The notes: generated by a model not told the origin, from the letters alone. 64,000 bases of DNA from Paranoxybacillus sp035645275 (GCA_035645275.1 DASQMX010000019.1:62001-126000), one strand, 5' to 3'. Positions 43,931-53,158 are shown, counted from the first letter of the stretch. Made by a program: numbers and translations.

Positions 43931-45148
43931 ATGAGAATCATTTATTTATGTCAGCACTTTCCGCCTGAAACGGGCGCGCCGCAAATTCGTGTATATGAAG
44001 TCAGCAAAGAATTGTTGAAGCGCGGTCATCAAATAGAAGTGTTAACAGCGTTCCCACATCATCCAAAAGGAGTTATTCCTGAAGAGTATCGAGGTATGTT
44101 TTATATGTTTGAGGAATGGGACGGCATTCCGGTTCATCGCACATGGATTTATCCATCACCTAAAGGTAGTTTCTGGAAGCGTTTAGCTTCTTATTTTTCC
44201 TTTACGTTTAGCTCATTCTATTCCATTTTTAAAGCGAAGCCAACGGACGTGATTATTTGTAATTCGCCGCCTTTATTTTTAGGGATTACCGGATACATTG
44301 GAGCGAAATTAAAGCGGGCGAAGTTTGTGTTTAACGTTGCCGATATTTGGCCGGAATCAGCGGTCGAGTTAGGCATTTTAAAAAATAAGCTGTTCATTAA
44401 AATGGCGACATGGCTTGAGCACTTTTTATATAGGAAGTCCTGGAAGATTGCAACGGCAACCGAAGGCATTAGAGATTACATGATTAAACACGGCAAACCG
44501 GCAAAAGATGTGTTTTTATTGCCGAATGGCGTTAATACTGACGTCTTTAAGCCATTGCCAAAGAATGAAGAGCTGATTAAAGAAATTGGTTTGGAAGGGA
44601 AAACCGTATTTACGTATGCCGGAACAATGGGGTATGCCCAAGGACTTGATTCCGTTTTGAAGGCGGCTGCTCTGTTAAAAGATGAATATCCGAACGTTCA
44701 TTTCTTATTTGTTGGCGACGGACAAGAAAGAGAAAAGCTAATCCAAATGAAAGAAGAGCTCCAGCTGGATAACGTAACGTTTTACGGTTCTGTACCTGTG
44801 GCGAAAATGCCGGAAATTTTCTCGATTTCCGACTACAGTATTGTTTCTTTGCGCAACATTGATTTATTTAAGGGAGCGCGTCCATCGAAAATTTTCCCAG
44901 CGATTGCGACAGGAACGCCAGTACTTTACTGCGGCGATGGGGAGAGCGCCAACATTTTATTAACGCACAATTGCGGGCGAATCGCTCCACCGGAAAATCC
45001 AGAAGGAATCGCTGCAGAAATTCGCGAGCTTTTAAAGATTTCTCCTGAGGAGTATAAAACTATGTCGGAAAACGGACGGAAGCTTGCTGTTGAGGAATAT
45101 TCATGGAGCCGGATCGTTGATGATTTATTGCAGCATCTTTCCGAATAA
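43931..45148 (+). CDS. glycosyltransferase family 4 protein, WbuB-like
   Basis: A 405-aa GT-B enzyme. The N-terminus has CQHFPPETGAPQIRVYEVSK and HHPKGVIPEEYRGMFY, as in WbuB/FnlC-type transferases. VADIWPESAVELG and TYAGTMGYAQGLDSVLKAA follow. The C-terminal nucleotide-binding part is RPSKIFPAIATGTPVLYCGDG. It is the last gene of the SCWP operon and is followed by the inverted double-hairpin element and a terminator. Confidence 0.87.
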   Translation: MRIIYLCQHFPPETGAPQIRVYEVSKELLKRGHQIEVLTAFPHHPKGVIPEEYRGMFYMFEEWDGIPVHRTWIYPSPKGSFWKRLASYFSFTFSSFYSIFKAKPTDVIICNSPPLFLGITGYIGAKLKRAKFVFNVADIWPESAVELGILKNKLFIKMATWLEHFLYRKSWKIATATEGIRDYMIKHGKPAKDVFLLPNGVNTDVFKPLPKNEELIKEIGLEGKTVFTYAGTMGYAQGLDSVLKAAALLKDEYPNVHFLFVGDGQEREKLIQMKEELQLDNVTFYGSVPVAKMPEIFSISDYSIVSLRNIDLFKGARPSKIFPAIATGTPVLYCGDGESANILLTHNCGRIAPPENPEGIAAEIRELLKISPEEYKTMSENGRKLAVEEYSWSRIVDDLLQHLSE

Positions 45149-45149
45149 A

Positions 45150-45279
45150 AATAAAGTGCAACTTCATCAGTGGGGGGTTCTTCATCCCCACTGATGTTAG
45201 TTGCACTTATCGGGTTCTTAGCGTCCGTTATCTCCCACCTGTAGAGGTAGGAGTCTTACGGACGCTAAGAACGGGATAA
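45150..45279 (-). mobile_element. 130-bp double-hairpin element, copy 2 (reverse orientation)
   Basis: The reverse complement of the element at 19621-19752, with the same two hairpins. The first stem here is longer (GTTCTTAGCGTCCGT / ACGGACGCTAAGAAC). The element sits between the last SCWP gene and its terminator. Confidence 0.75.
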
Positions 45280-45311
45280 AATCCTGGATGATTCCATCCA
45301 GGATTTTATTT
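45276..45311. terminator. bidirectional terminator
   Basis: TAAAATCCTGGATG / CATCCAGGATTTTA with a 4-nt loop. It serves the SCWP operon and the convergent spoIID-like gene. Confidence 0.85.
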
Positions 45312-45330
45312 ATACATGGAACAAGAGCAT

Positions 45331-46659
45331 TTATTTCGAAACGGTTGCCCCTTTAAAGTAGTGGCGTAAAATTTGTTCGGCTGTCCAGCCTCGTTCAGCT
45401 AATGCTTTAGCGCCGTATTGACTCATGCCGATGCGATGGCCCCAACCTTTTCCATTCACAACAATCGATGTCACAGCTCCGGAATTAGGGGAGAGCGGAA
45501 CGACACCGGCTACGGTTTGGACTTTTATACTCACATCGCCTGTTATCGTTTGGCTGCCAACGCTTGTTTGGACACGTTGTCCATTCAATGTTGAAAGCGG
45601 GATTTTCCCTTTTGATGTTTGCACGGATAATGCGTCATCTTTATTGACCTTAATATCAAACCAGTTTGATGGTAATTTGTTATAGTAACGAGAATCGTTG
45701 GTGCGGAATAGGTCGCGAATCTTACTTTCATTCCCGCTAATCGTTTTTTCCCCAGCGGAAGTGACGACTGTTACTGCTCCGACTTCACCATTCGCTCCGG
45801 TTTTCTTGATGGACACGTCATATAAAATCGTCGAAGAGTCCTTAAAGCCAAATGACTGTAAAATAGTACTTGGTGCAAAAGTAAAAGACCAATTGCTGTG
45901 TGGAGATGATTCATAAGGGTCATTAACACTTGTAAGATAAGGGAACAAACTTTGATTCGAGTTCCACACATCTCCTACGTTCGCTGTTTTTCCACCGCTG
46001 GTTGAGTGGAAAAATGCTTGAATGATTTGTCCGTTGTACTTTACGTATAGTCCTTCTGTTTCTTTAACCGCTTCATTCGTGCTTGCTTTTTCGCTGCTAT
46101 ACCCTTTATACACTTGACTGTTCGGATTAGTTGTTAGCGTACTTTTTGTCTTTGCTGCATAGCTTCTTGCCGCAATCGCCTGGGCTTTTAACGCTTCCTT
46201 TGGCCAAGAAGCAGGCATTTCATTTGGGACGACTCCTTTTAAATAGTCTTCCATATCGATAATATTGATGACTTGAAGATTATTGTTTTTAATGATTAAA
46301 TCAGCGCTGCCGCGATAAAGAGTATTGTTGATTTTTAATAAAGATAAAGGGGAGACTCCCTTTATTTCTTGAATCGTAAAGCCAAGAGTAGAAGAGTCTA
46401 ACGTTTTTCCATCGGAAACGGTTATGCCCGTCGGTGTATATTGAACGGTTAATGTTGTATTGTTCGTTAACGGAGTGATCGTTCCTTTTTGTTTATTAAA
46501 GAGCTGATAGTTTCCGCTAATCAAAATCGAAACCGATTTGCCTTCATAAAGAAGGACGCTGACCGGGTTTGGGTATGTTACGATTTCCATTGCTTTAGAT
46601 GAGATAGGTAAAAAGAAAAGAAAAGAAGAGATTAGAATGAGAGAAATGACTTTTTTCAT
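45331..46659 (-). CDS. SpoIID/LytB domain protein (amidase enhancer)
   Basis: A 442-aa exported protein with a signal peptide ending in SSKAME. After a beta-rich first part come the family motifs YLKGVVPNEMPASWPKEALKAQ, AARSYA, FHSTSGG-x-T, and near the end GWGHRIGMSQYGAKALAERG. LytB/SpoIID proteins bind or cut denuded glycan strands and enhance amidase activity. This is the last gene of a three-gene minus-strand operon with an amidase and an SH3 protein; its start is 3 bp after the preceding stop. Confidence 0.92.
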   Translation of the reverse strand: MKKVISLILISSFLFFLPISSKAMEIVTYPNPVSVLLYEGKSVSILISGNYQLFNKQKGTITPLTNNTTLTVQYTPTGITVSDGKTLDSSTLGFTIQEIKGVSPLSLLKINNTLYRGSADLIIKNNNLQVINIIDMEDYLKGVVPNEMPASWPKEALKAQAIAARSYAAKTKSTLTTNPNSQVYKGYSSEKASTNEAVKETEGLYVKYNGQIIQAFFHSTSGGKTANVGDVWNSNQSLFPYLTSVNDPYESSPHSNWSFTFAPSTILQSFGFKDSSTILYDVSIKKTGANGEVGAVTVVTSAGEKTISGNESKIRDLFRTNDSRYYNKLPSNWFDIKVNKDDALSVQTSKGKIPLSTLNGQRVQTSVGSQTITGDVSIKVQTVAGVVPLSPNSGAVTSIVVNGKGWGHRIGMSQYGAKALAERGWTAEQILRHYFKGATVSK

Positions 46660-46662
46660 CCG

Positions 46663-47340
46663 TTATTTCACCTCGCCTAAATAGGCAGCGAGCCAGCCAC
46701 GCTTTCCACTATTAGTTTCCACGTTGTACCATATTTCTCCTCGACTATTGGTAAACTGCTGAATAAATAGGAGACTCACGCCACGTTCTACTGTTTCGAC
46801 AATTGGATACGATGTGCTTGCTCCTTTTCGAATATTTGCTTTTGTTACAGTGACTACGGTTTTTTGATTGTTGCTTGCTGTATTTTTTGAAGTAGAAACG
46901 TCTCCGGAGTAAACCCATCCTTTTACTGTTGAGGAAAGTTGAACATTATACCATAATCCTTGTGATGATGTGAAAGAATTAATCACTTTTAAAGCGTCTC
47001 CAGCATTTTTATAGCTGATAATTTTGTAGTTTGTACTTGCTCCACTACGAATGGCTACTTTATTTTTCGTGACATACACCGTTGTCGACGATGAAGTAGA
47101 TGGGGATTGGTTAGCTAATTGTTGCTTTAAACTATTAATTTCTTTTTGCTGTGCCTGAATTTGCGCTTCTAGTTTCGCAATTTGTGATTTCATTGGATTT
47201 AATTGCGCTGTTACCCAATCAACACTAGCGAGAATCACTTCCTCAGATGCTTTCATGATACTAGGAGTAAAAAAAATAGAACCTACTGTCATTCCAACTG
47301 TTAATCCGCCAATGATGGCCCATTTTTTCGCTTTCATCAT
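46663..47340 (-). CDS. membrane-anchored or secreted SH3-domain protein
   Basis: About 225 residues. ATG 47340 (or 47337) follows GTGGGAGG. An N-terminal signal or anchor segment is followed by a short coiled coil (KSQIAKLEAQIQAQQKEINS) and two SH3b domains (about 92-150 and 165-225), each with V(A/N)IR-GAST-Y and a W-Y-N-V, GW motif. SH3b domains bind peptidoglycan peptides. It stands between the amidase and the LytB-like gene and probably works with them in wall turnover. Confidence 0.82.
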   Translation of the reverse strand: MMKAKKWAIIGGLTVGMTVGSIFFTPSIMKASEEVILASVDWVTAQLNPMKSQIAKLEAQIQAQQKEINSLKQQLANQSPSTSSSTTVYVTKNKVAIRSGASTNYKIISYKNAGDALKVINSFTSSQGLWYNVQLSSTVKGWVYSGDVSTSKNTASNNQKTVVTVTKANIRKGASTSYPIVETVERGVSLLFIQQFTNSRGEIWYNVETNSGKRGWLAAYLGEVK

Positions 47341-47417
47341 ATAACCTCCCACATTTTTAGTAGAAAAGTGAATAGCTGCTTCCTATCTTAAAAAGCAACT
47401 ATTCACTTTGAGAATTA

Positions 47418-49679
47418 TTAGAAGTTGTTAAAGTACTCTTCTAATCCTTTACGAATGCCAACCGCTGCTTTTTGTCGGAATGCTTTTGTTTTCAGTAACC
47501 CTTCTTCCTTCGGATTAGAAACGAATGCGAGCTCTACAAGAATACTAGGTAATTCGTTTTTGCGATTGACATAAAACTCTTGTTCTCTATAGCCGCGATT
47601 GTAAGTGCCAAGTTGTGCGACAAGATGTTTTTGCACATATTGTGCCATTTGTTTACTTTTCGGTCCGTTAAAGTTAACGGATGTATTAAAATAGGTCGTC
47701 GAACCTTTGGAAGTACTTGAATATGAATCCGCATGAATGCTGACAAATGCGTCAAAATCCGAGCCGTTTGAAATCATTGTGCGTTCAGCGAGCTCTAAAA
47801 ACACGTCTGTGCTGCGGGTTAGTTTTACAATCGCGCCGGCTTTCTCTAATTCAGCTTTTAAAAGTAAAGCGGTATCTAAAGTAACATCTTTTTCTCTTAA
47901 GCCTGTTGGACCAATCGCTCCGGTATCATGTCCGCCGTGTCCGGCATCAACAATAATCTTTTTCCCTTTTAAACCTCTTTGTACAATTTTAATAGAGATT
48001 TCATCGCTGTAATTGCGAATCGTAAATGTGTAGCCAGGTGAAAACGTTACGATTACGGAAGAGCCGAAGGATTCAATCGATTGAATGCCTTTAATCGTAA
48101 ATTTCGGTACTTCTGCATAAGAAAACGATCCTGATAGTTTTAAGCGATTTCCCGATAAGATTGTATAAGAAACTTTGAAATTGCTCGTTTTTTGCCATGT
48201 AAAATAGATGTCGCTTCCATTTTTCTTGATCGTTGGCGTAACAAGGCTGTTTGTTGCAATCGTCGAAGTTTCTTTCTCTAGCACCCATCCGCGCACGCCT
48301 GAGGCTGTTTCAACATTTAACCAATCTCCGTAACGGTACAAGTAAATCAGGCGTTCATTTGCACTTAATGTCTTCACAATTCGATAGGCTTCAGATGCTC
48401 CACGGCGAAGCGAAGCTTTTCCTTTCGCATATACATATTTTACTTGAGTCGTTGAACTGCCTAATTCAAACTCCGGAACCCAACCCGTTTTGCCGGAAGA
48501 GGAAGTCACTTTAATCCAGTTGAAATGAGAAGCGGTCATTTTCTGAATGACAGTGACTTTTCTAGCTTTTGGCATCCGCTCAACAATAGATGCCGAAAAA
48601 GAAGGATTTTCATATAAAACAGCGTTATTTGTTACAACTACTTTTGTTGTTTCTGTTGCTGAGTTTGTTGGATTTGATGTTGTTGATGGACTTTTTTCTT
48701 TAACAACCGTTTCGTGAACCCAAGCTGTTTGATTATTTGAAAGTAAAACCTTATACCATTTAGCACCTTTTTCATCGGTAGTAACAGCGATTCCTTTCAA
48801 CGAAGTCCCTTGTTTAAGCTGAGTGACCACTTTTGCTTGAGTCGTAGGTTTCTCGCGTACGTTCGCGAGTGAAACACTTATGTATAAAGACTTTGTAACA
48901 GCTTGTTCTTTTGATGCCGATGGACTAGTTAGTTTGTTTGGCGCGGAAATGTTTACCGCATTTTTCAAAACCGATTCCGGAACCCAACCTTTTACTTTAC
49001 CTAAATCGACGCGATACCATACCTTTTTGTCTTTCGTTACGAATATATCGATGACTGTAACGATCTCTCCTTTTTTTATTGAAGCGACGCTCTCATAAGC
49101 GGTGCTCGCTCCCCGTCTTACAGAAGAAGTTTGAACGACGGAAAAGTTTGCAGGCAATTTTGCTGGAACGTGATCAATAATATGAAGCTTCCCAGAAAGC
49201 ACCCAGCCTTTTTTTCCTGAAACATCAATACGAAAATATTTTTCATTAAGGGAGTTTGTAAATTCATCGATAATTTTTACGATTTCTCCGTTTCTTAATG
49301 TTTTAATAGATTCATAGAGTTGTGAAGCTCCTTTACGCATAACGACATTATTTTCTGCTACAATAGCATTTTTACCGATGAAGTTTTCTTTTTTGACTGT
49401 AAAATTGTCTGCTAAAGACCAACCTGTTAGATTGTTTAATTGAACACGGTACCAGAGCTCTCCCGAAGCATTTTTAAACTCATCAATGACCGTTACTTCT
49501 TTTCCGGATGGAATCGAAGCGACTACCGCATACGAATCTGTAGCTCCTCTTCTTAACTGCGTGTTTTCCTCTGCTACCATTTGTAAAGGATATTTAGTGG
49601 CTGGAGCTTCTTCGGCAGAAGTCAACGTTGGCCATAGCGAACAAATGGCGAGAGCAGTAGAAGCTATAATTTTTTTCAC
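47418..49679 (-). CDS. N-acetylmuramoyl-L-alanine amidase (Amidase_3) with six or so SH3b repeats
   Basis: A 753-aa exported enzyme. A signal peptide (…LTSAEE) is followed by a series of SH3b units recognisable by LRRGATDSY, MRKGASQLY, VRRGASTAY, VREKPTTQA, LYENPSFSA and LRRGASEAY. An AMIN-like beta domain (about 475-570) comes next. The C-terminal amidase (about 575-750) has zinc ligands in VDAGHGGHDTGA, Glu in LREKDV and His in FVSIHADSYSS, and the catalytic Glu in ILVELAFVSN. It cuts the bond between MurNAc and the stem peptide. SH3b repeats take the place of the CWB2 repeats of B. subtilis LytC. First gene of the three-gene operon. Confidence 0.92.
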   Translation of the reverse strand: MKKIIASTALAICSLWPTLTSAEEAPATKYPLQMVAEENTQLRRGATDSYAVVASIPSGKEVTVIDEFKNASGELWYRVQLNNLTGWSLADNFTVKKENFIGKNAIVAENNVVMRKGASQLYESIKTLRNGEIVKIIDEFTNSLNEKYFRIDVSGKKGWVLSGKLHIIDHVPAKLPANFSVVQTSSVRRGASTAYESVASIKKGEIVTVIDIFVTKDKKVWYRVDLGKVKGWVPESVLKNAVNISAPNKLTSPSASKEQAVTKSLYISVSLANVREKPTTQAKVVTQLKQGTSLKGIAVTTDEKGAKWYKVLLSNNQTAWVHETVVKEKSPSTTSNPTNSATETTKVVVTNNAVLYENPSFSASIVERMPKARKVTVIQKMTASHFNWIKVTSSSGKTGWVPEFELGSSTTQVKYVYAKGKASLRRGASEAYRIVKTLSANERLIYLYRYGDWLNVETASGVRGWVLEKETSTIATNSLVTPTIKKNGSDIYFTWQKTSNFKVSYTILSGNRLKLSGSFSYAEVPKFTIKGIQSIESFGSSVIVTFSPGYTFTIRNYSDEISIKIVQRGLKGKKIIVDAGHGGHDTGAIGPTGLREKDVTLDTALLLKAELEKAGAIVKLTRSTDVFLELAERTMISNGSDFDAFVSIHADSYSSTSKGSTTYFNTSVNFNGPKSKQMAQYVQKHLVAQLGTYNRGYREQEFYVNRKNELPSILVELAFVSNPKEEGLLKTKAFRQKAAVGIRKGLEEYFNNF

Positions 49680-49697
49680 GTTATCCCTCCGTACTCT

Positions 49698-49725
49698 ATT
49701 ATATTTCCTTTTTTATAGTAACCAA
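49698..49725 (-). promoter_or_regulatory. putative sigma-A promoter of the amidase operon
   Basis: On the minus strand TTGGTT, a 16-bp spacer and a perfect TATAAT, 19 bp before the start codon of the amidase. Confidence 0.5.
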
Positions 49726-49760
49726 TTATCGTCATAATTTCCAATCGGAATAAAGTGCTA

Positions 49761-49795
49761 AAAAAGGGTCCGTCGAAGTGGGACCCTTATGAAAA
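49761..49795 (-). terminator. terminator of the LCP gene
   Basis: AAGGGTCC / GGACCCTT with a 9-nt loop and a run of T in the minus direction. Confidence 0.8.
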
Positions 49796-49805
49796 AAGGA
49801 CCTAT

Positions 49806-50834
49806 TTAATTAGAAGACTCAGAATCTATTTCAGGATAATTTTGCGTATAAGAAGTGTTAGTCGTTTTTTCTAAAGCTTGCTCTAATGTTTCATTAATTT
49901 CCGCTACAGACTCCTCATCTGGAATATAGTAGTATACGCCATTGATTGTATCGTCATATCCTTTTAAATGAAGGTTTTCGATGTCGGCGTCTTTCATTTT
50001 GCTGTAAAGATGTATAAACGCGAACAAGTCAGAAGGAGGAATGTTTGTTCTTACGTTGTCTCCTAAATCTTCAATAACATCGTCCAGTTTTGGCAGTGAA
50101 GAAATGGATGTGCTTTTGTCGATGATAGCTTTAATGACTTGTTGTTGTCGTTCATTTCTTCCTAAATCTCCTTTAGGATCAGATTTCCTCATTCTTACAT
50201 AAGCGAGAGCTTGATTGCCGTTTAGCTTCATTTTTCCTTTATGGAATGTGTAATATTTCAATGAACCTGTCAGCTGTGCTTTAAAGGTAAATGGCACGTC
50301 TACGGTGATTCCTCCAAGCGAATCAACAATATCTTCAAAACCTTCAAAATTTGTCGTAATATAGTAGTCGATTGGAACGTCAATGAGTTCGTTCACCGCA
50401 CCGATTGTAGACTCAATACCACCGTAGCTATATGAATGAGTAATTTTATCTCTACGTCCTGCTTCTGGGATATAAACACGTGTATCGCGTGGAATGCTCA
50501 ATACATATACTTTTTCTGTTACAGGATTTACTGTTAACAACATAATAACGTCAGAACGACCAATGTCATGGTATTGATCTTCTATGCCAACCAGTAAAAT
50601 CGTCATTGGATCTTTTTTAATTTCAATTTCCTCTTCACGGTATGATTTTATTTTTGACAGGTCTAACGCCTCGTATATTTTTCCAGTTGCTTTTTTTGTT
50701 TCAGAATATATATTGTAAGCAAAAATGCTTCCGGCCCCAATTAGTAAGAAAAGCAAAGTAAACAATATCCTAAATTTTTTCTTTTTCTTCTTCTTTTTTT
50801 TCAGGGATTTTCGTTTTGTTCTTGTATCGACCAT
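49806..50834 (-). CDS. LytR-CpsA-Psr (LCP) family glycopolymer ligase
   Basis: A 342-aa protein with an N-terminal cytoplasmic tail holding nine consecutive lysines, a single membrane anchor (about 22-42) and an extracytoplasmic LCP domain. Key motifs are ILLVGIEDQYHDIGRSDVIML, SIPRDTRVYI, ITHSYSYGGIESTIGAVNEL and LNGNQALAYVRMRKSDPKGD with RNERQQQVIKA. LCP proteins transfer lipid-linked wall polymers to MurNAc of peptidoglycan, so this one is a good candidate to attach the SCWP. By synteny it corresponds to B. subtilis yvhJ (tagV), next to yvyE. Confidence 0.9.
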   Translation of the reverse strand: MVDTRTKRKSLKKKKKKKKKFRILFTLLFLLIGAGSIFAYNIYSETKKATGKIYEALDLSKIKSYREEEIEIKKDPMTILLVGIEDQYHDIGRSDVIMLLTVNPVTEKVYVLSIPRDTRVYIPEAGRRDKITHSYSYGGIESTIGAVNELIDVPIDYYITTNFEGFEDIVDSLGGITVDVPFTFKAQLTGSLKYYTFHKGKMKLNGNQALAYVRMRKSDPKGDLGRNERQQQVIKAIIDKSTSISSLPKLDDVIEDLGDNVRTNIPPSDLFAFIHLYSKMKDADIENLHLKGYDDTINGVYYYIPDEESVAEINETLEQALEKTTNTSYTQNYPEIDSESSN

Positions 50835-50924
50835 AGAAACCCTCTTTTCAAATTCATATTTATCATCATACCATTTTACAGAAAAAGGGGACTAGAGGTA
50901 AATAACAAATTTTTTCGTTTTTTG

Positions 50925-51563
50925 CTAAATTTCTACTTCTTTCTCCAAGTATGTCGTAATTCCTTCAAAAATATAGGCTTTTCCGTTGGTTAGTTCTGTC
51001 ATCCATTCCAAAAATGCTTGTTTTTGTCCTTCTTCAACAAAAACTTCTATTTCGACGTTTTCAAGGTAATGGATATCTTTAATTTCATATATCGATGAAC
51101 GTAACTCATTTTCCACTTTCCCAAGCCATGTGTAATCAATTTTTGTATGCATTACTCGCATTAAGCGGCGTTCAACAATGCCTGCCGCTTTTAATCCTTC
51201 TGAGACGGATTTGCTGTAAGCACGCACGAGCCCGCCAGCACCAAGCTTAATTCCGCCGAAATAACGGGTAACGACAACGACCGTGTCTTTTAAGCCTTTC
51301 TTTTTTAGGACTTCGAGCATCGGCACGCCTGCTGTACCGCTCGGTTCACCATCATCGTTCGCTTTTTGAATTTGGTCGTGTTCACCGATTAAATAAGCGG
51401 AACAATTGTGTGTAGCGTCCCAGTGCTTCTTTTTAATTTCTTGAATAAACTGGACAGCTTCTTCCTCTGTGGTTGCTCGTTGTACATAGCAGATAAATCG
51501 TGATTTTTCGATTACAATTTCGTTTTCTCCATAACCTTTAACTGTATAATATTTTTCCAACAA
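50925..51563 (-). CDS. yvyE: YigZ/IMPACT family protein YvyE
   Basis: A 212-aa cytoplasmic protein. The N-terminal domain has the family signature (KSRFICYVQRATTEEEA, DGEPSGTAGVPMLEVL and VTRYFGGIKLGAGGLVRAYS); the C-terminal part is the DUF1949 ferredoxin-like domain. Members are linked to stress and translation control (mammalian IMPACT) but the bacterial role is poorly defined. Position beside degS is as in B. subtilis, divergently transcribed. Confidence 0.92.
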   Translation of the reverse strand: MLEKYYTVKGYGENEIVIEKSRFICYVQRATTEEEAVQFIQEIKKKHWDATHNCSAYLIGEHDQIQKANDDGEPSGTAGVPMLEVLKKKGLKDTVVVVTRYFGGIKLGAGGLVRAYSKSVSEGLKAAGIVERRLMRVMHTKIDYTWLGKVENELRSSIYEIKDIHYLENVEIEVFVEEGQKQAFLEWMTELTNGKAYIFEGITTYLEKEVEI

Positions 51564-51971
51564 AGCGAATACACCTCGTTATTATTACTTAACATGGATT
51601 GTGACAAAATGAGGAGAGAAGCACTTTTGCAACATAGTTGTTACGAAATTATTACTTTTCAGTAATAAAAACGTGTTATAATAAGTTTGTACTATAGGTT
51701 TGTGCTATAGTTTGTTAAATTTTTGCGGACATAATTGCTTTTTCTATTATAAATCGACATTTTTCTTCCTTCAAATAAAAATTTTTCGTTTAAAAGAGGG
51801 GAATTTAGAAGAATAAATGTCTGAAAAATTCGCCTGCTTGTACTATTGGTCATTTTTTGTAAAGTGATCAATAGTCTAATTTTTAAAACAATTTTTCTCA
51901 TGAACTTACCAAACTCCACTATCATGTATAATAATGTAAAAAATGTTATTTGTATCGAGGCGAGGGTAAAG
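51564..51971. other. divergent region between yvyE and degS
   Basis: No gene. It contains a TATAAT at about 51677 and a short direct repeat (GTACTATAGGTTT, GTGCTATAGTTTG). Frames extending degS upstream lack a ribosome binding site. Confidence 0.45.
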
Positions 51972-53117
51972 ATGTCTTCTAATAAACTCTTTGATGCTAA
52001 ACAATTAGATAAAATTGTCGAAAAAGTAATTGACACGGTTCACAATAGTAAAGACGAAATTTTTCAGATTGGCGAGCAGTCACGTCAGGAGCATGAAAGG
52101 CTGCTTGAGGAGCTGGAACAAACAAAGGAACTTGTAAATCAAATTATTCATGAAGGGGACAAACTGGAAGTACAAACCCGTTTGGCGCGGCAGCGGCTTT
52201 CTGATGTGAATCGCAATTTTACGCGCTATACAGAAGCAGAAATTCGTAATGCTTACGAAAAAGCGCATGACTTACATATGAAATTAACAATGATTCGCGA
52301 ACAAGAGCGGCAACTGCGCATGCGCCGCGATGAGATTGAACGGCGTTTAATTAACTTAAAGGAAACGATTGAACGGGCGGAACATTTAATTAGCCAAATT
52401 ACGGTTGTATTGAACTATTTAAACAGCGATTTCCGGCAAATTGGCGAATTTATCGAAGGGGCAAGACAAAAGCAGGAGTTTGGCTTAAAAATCATCGAGG
52501 CACAAGAGGAAGAGCGAAAAAGACTGTCGCGGGAAATTCATGATGGTCCTGCGCAAATGCTTGCTCATGTGATGATGCGCTCCGACTTATTGGAACGGAT
52601 TTGCAGGGAGAAAGGACCAGATGCCACGATTCAAGAGTTGCGTGATTTCAAAAAAATGGTTCGTTCGGCATTATATGAAGTGCGGCGAATTATTTATGAT
52701 TTGAGACCAATGGCACTTGATGATTTAGGTTTAATTCCTACACTCAGAAAATATTTACAAACGGTCGAAGAATATAATAAAGTAACAAAAATTTCCTTCG
52801 TTCATTTTGGGCAAGAAAAACGGCTGCCGCCTCGCTTTGAAGTAGCGATTTTTCGCTTGATTCAAGAATCTGTACAAAATGCGTTAAAACATGCGGAACC
52901 AACAGAAATCCAAGTCAAAATCGAAATGACCAATAACTACATATTTATTATCGTTAAAGATAATGGAAAAGGATTTGATACGAGCGTAAAGAAGGAAAAT
53001 GCGTTTGGATTGATTGGTATGAAAGAACGGGTTGACTTGTTGGAGGGGAAATTGGAGATTCGCTCAAAAATTGGTGCCGGCACAGTTGTGACGATTCAAA
53101 TTCCATTAGAGCTTTAA
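51972..53117 (+). CDS. degS: sensor histidine kinase DegS
   Basis: A 381-aa cytoplasmic kinase, close to the 385 residues of B. subtilis DegS. ATG 51972 follows GAGGCGAGGG. The first half is the single-binding-domain coiled coil (about 20-180) with the conserved TRLARQRLSDVNRNFTRYTE stretch. The phospho-acceptor His lies in SREIHDGPAQML, followed by a HATPase domain with NALKHAEPTEI and DNGKGFD and GLIGMKERV. DegS phosphorylates DegU, setting secreted enzyme production, motility and competence. Confidence 0.95.
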   Translation: MSSNKLFDAKQLDKIVEKVIDTVHNSKDEIFQIGEQSRQEHERLLEELEQTKELVNQIIHEGDKLEVQTRLARQRLSDVNRNFTRYTEAEIRNAYEKAHDLHMKLTMIREQERQLRMRRDEIERRLINLKETIERAEHLISQITVVLNYLNSDFRQIGEFIEGARQKQEFGLKIIEAQEEERKRLSREIHDGPAQMLAHVMMRSDLLERICREKGPDATIQELRDFKKMVRSALYEVRRIIYDLRPMALDDLGLIPTLRKYLQTVEEYNKVTKISFVHFGQEKRLPPRFEVAIFRLIQESVQNALKHAEPTEIQVKIEMTNNYIFIIVKDNGKGFDTSVKKENAFGLIGMKERVDLLEGKLEIRSKIGAGTVVTIQIPLEL

Positions 53118-53158
53118 ATACAACTTAGGATGGAAGCAACGAAAGGGAGGAATGTGAG

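Noticed and set aside
51846..51971. Longer N-terminus for DegS
   Set aside because: The extra residues are hydrophobic and unlike DegS; the ATG at 51972 has a ribosome binding site and gives the usual length.
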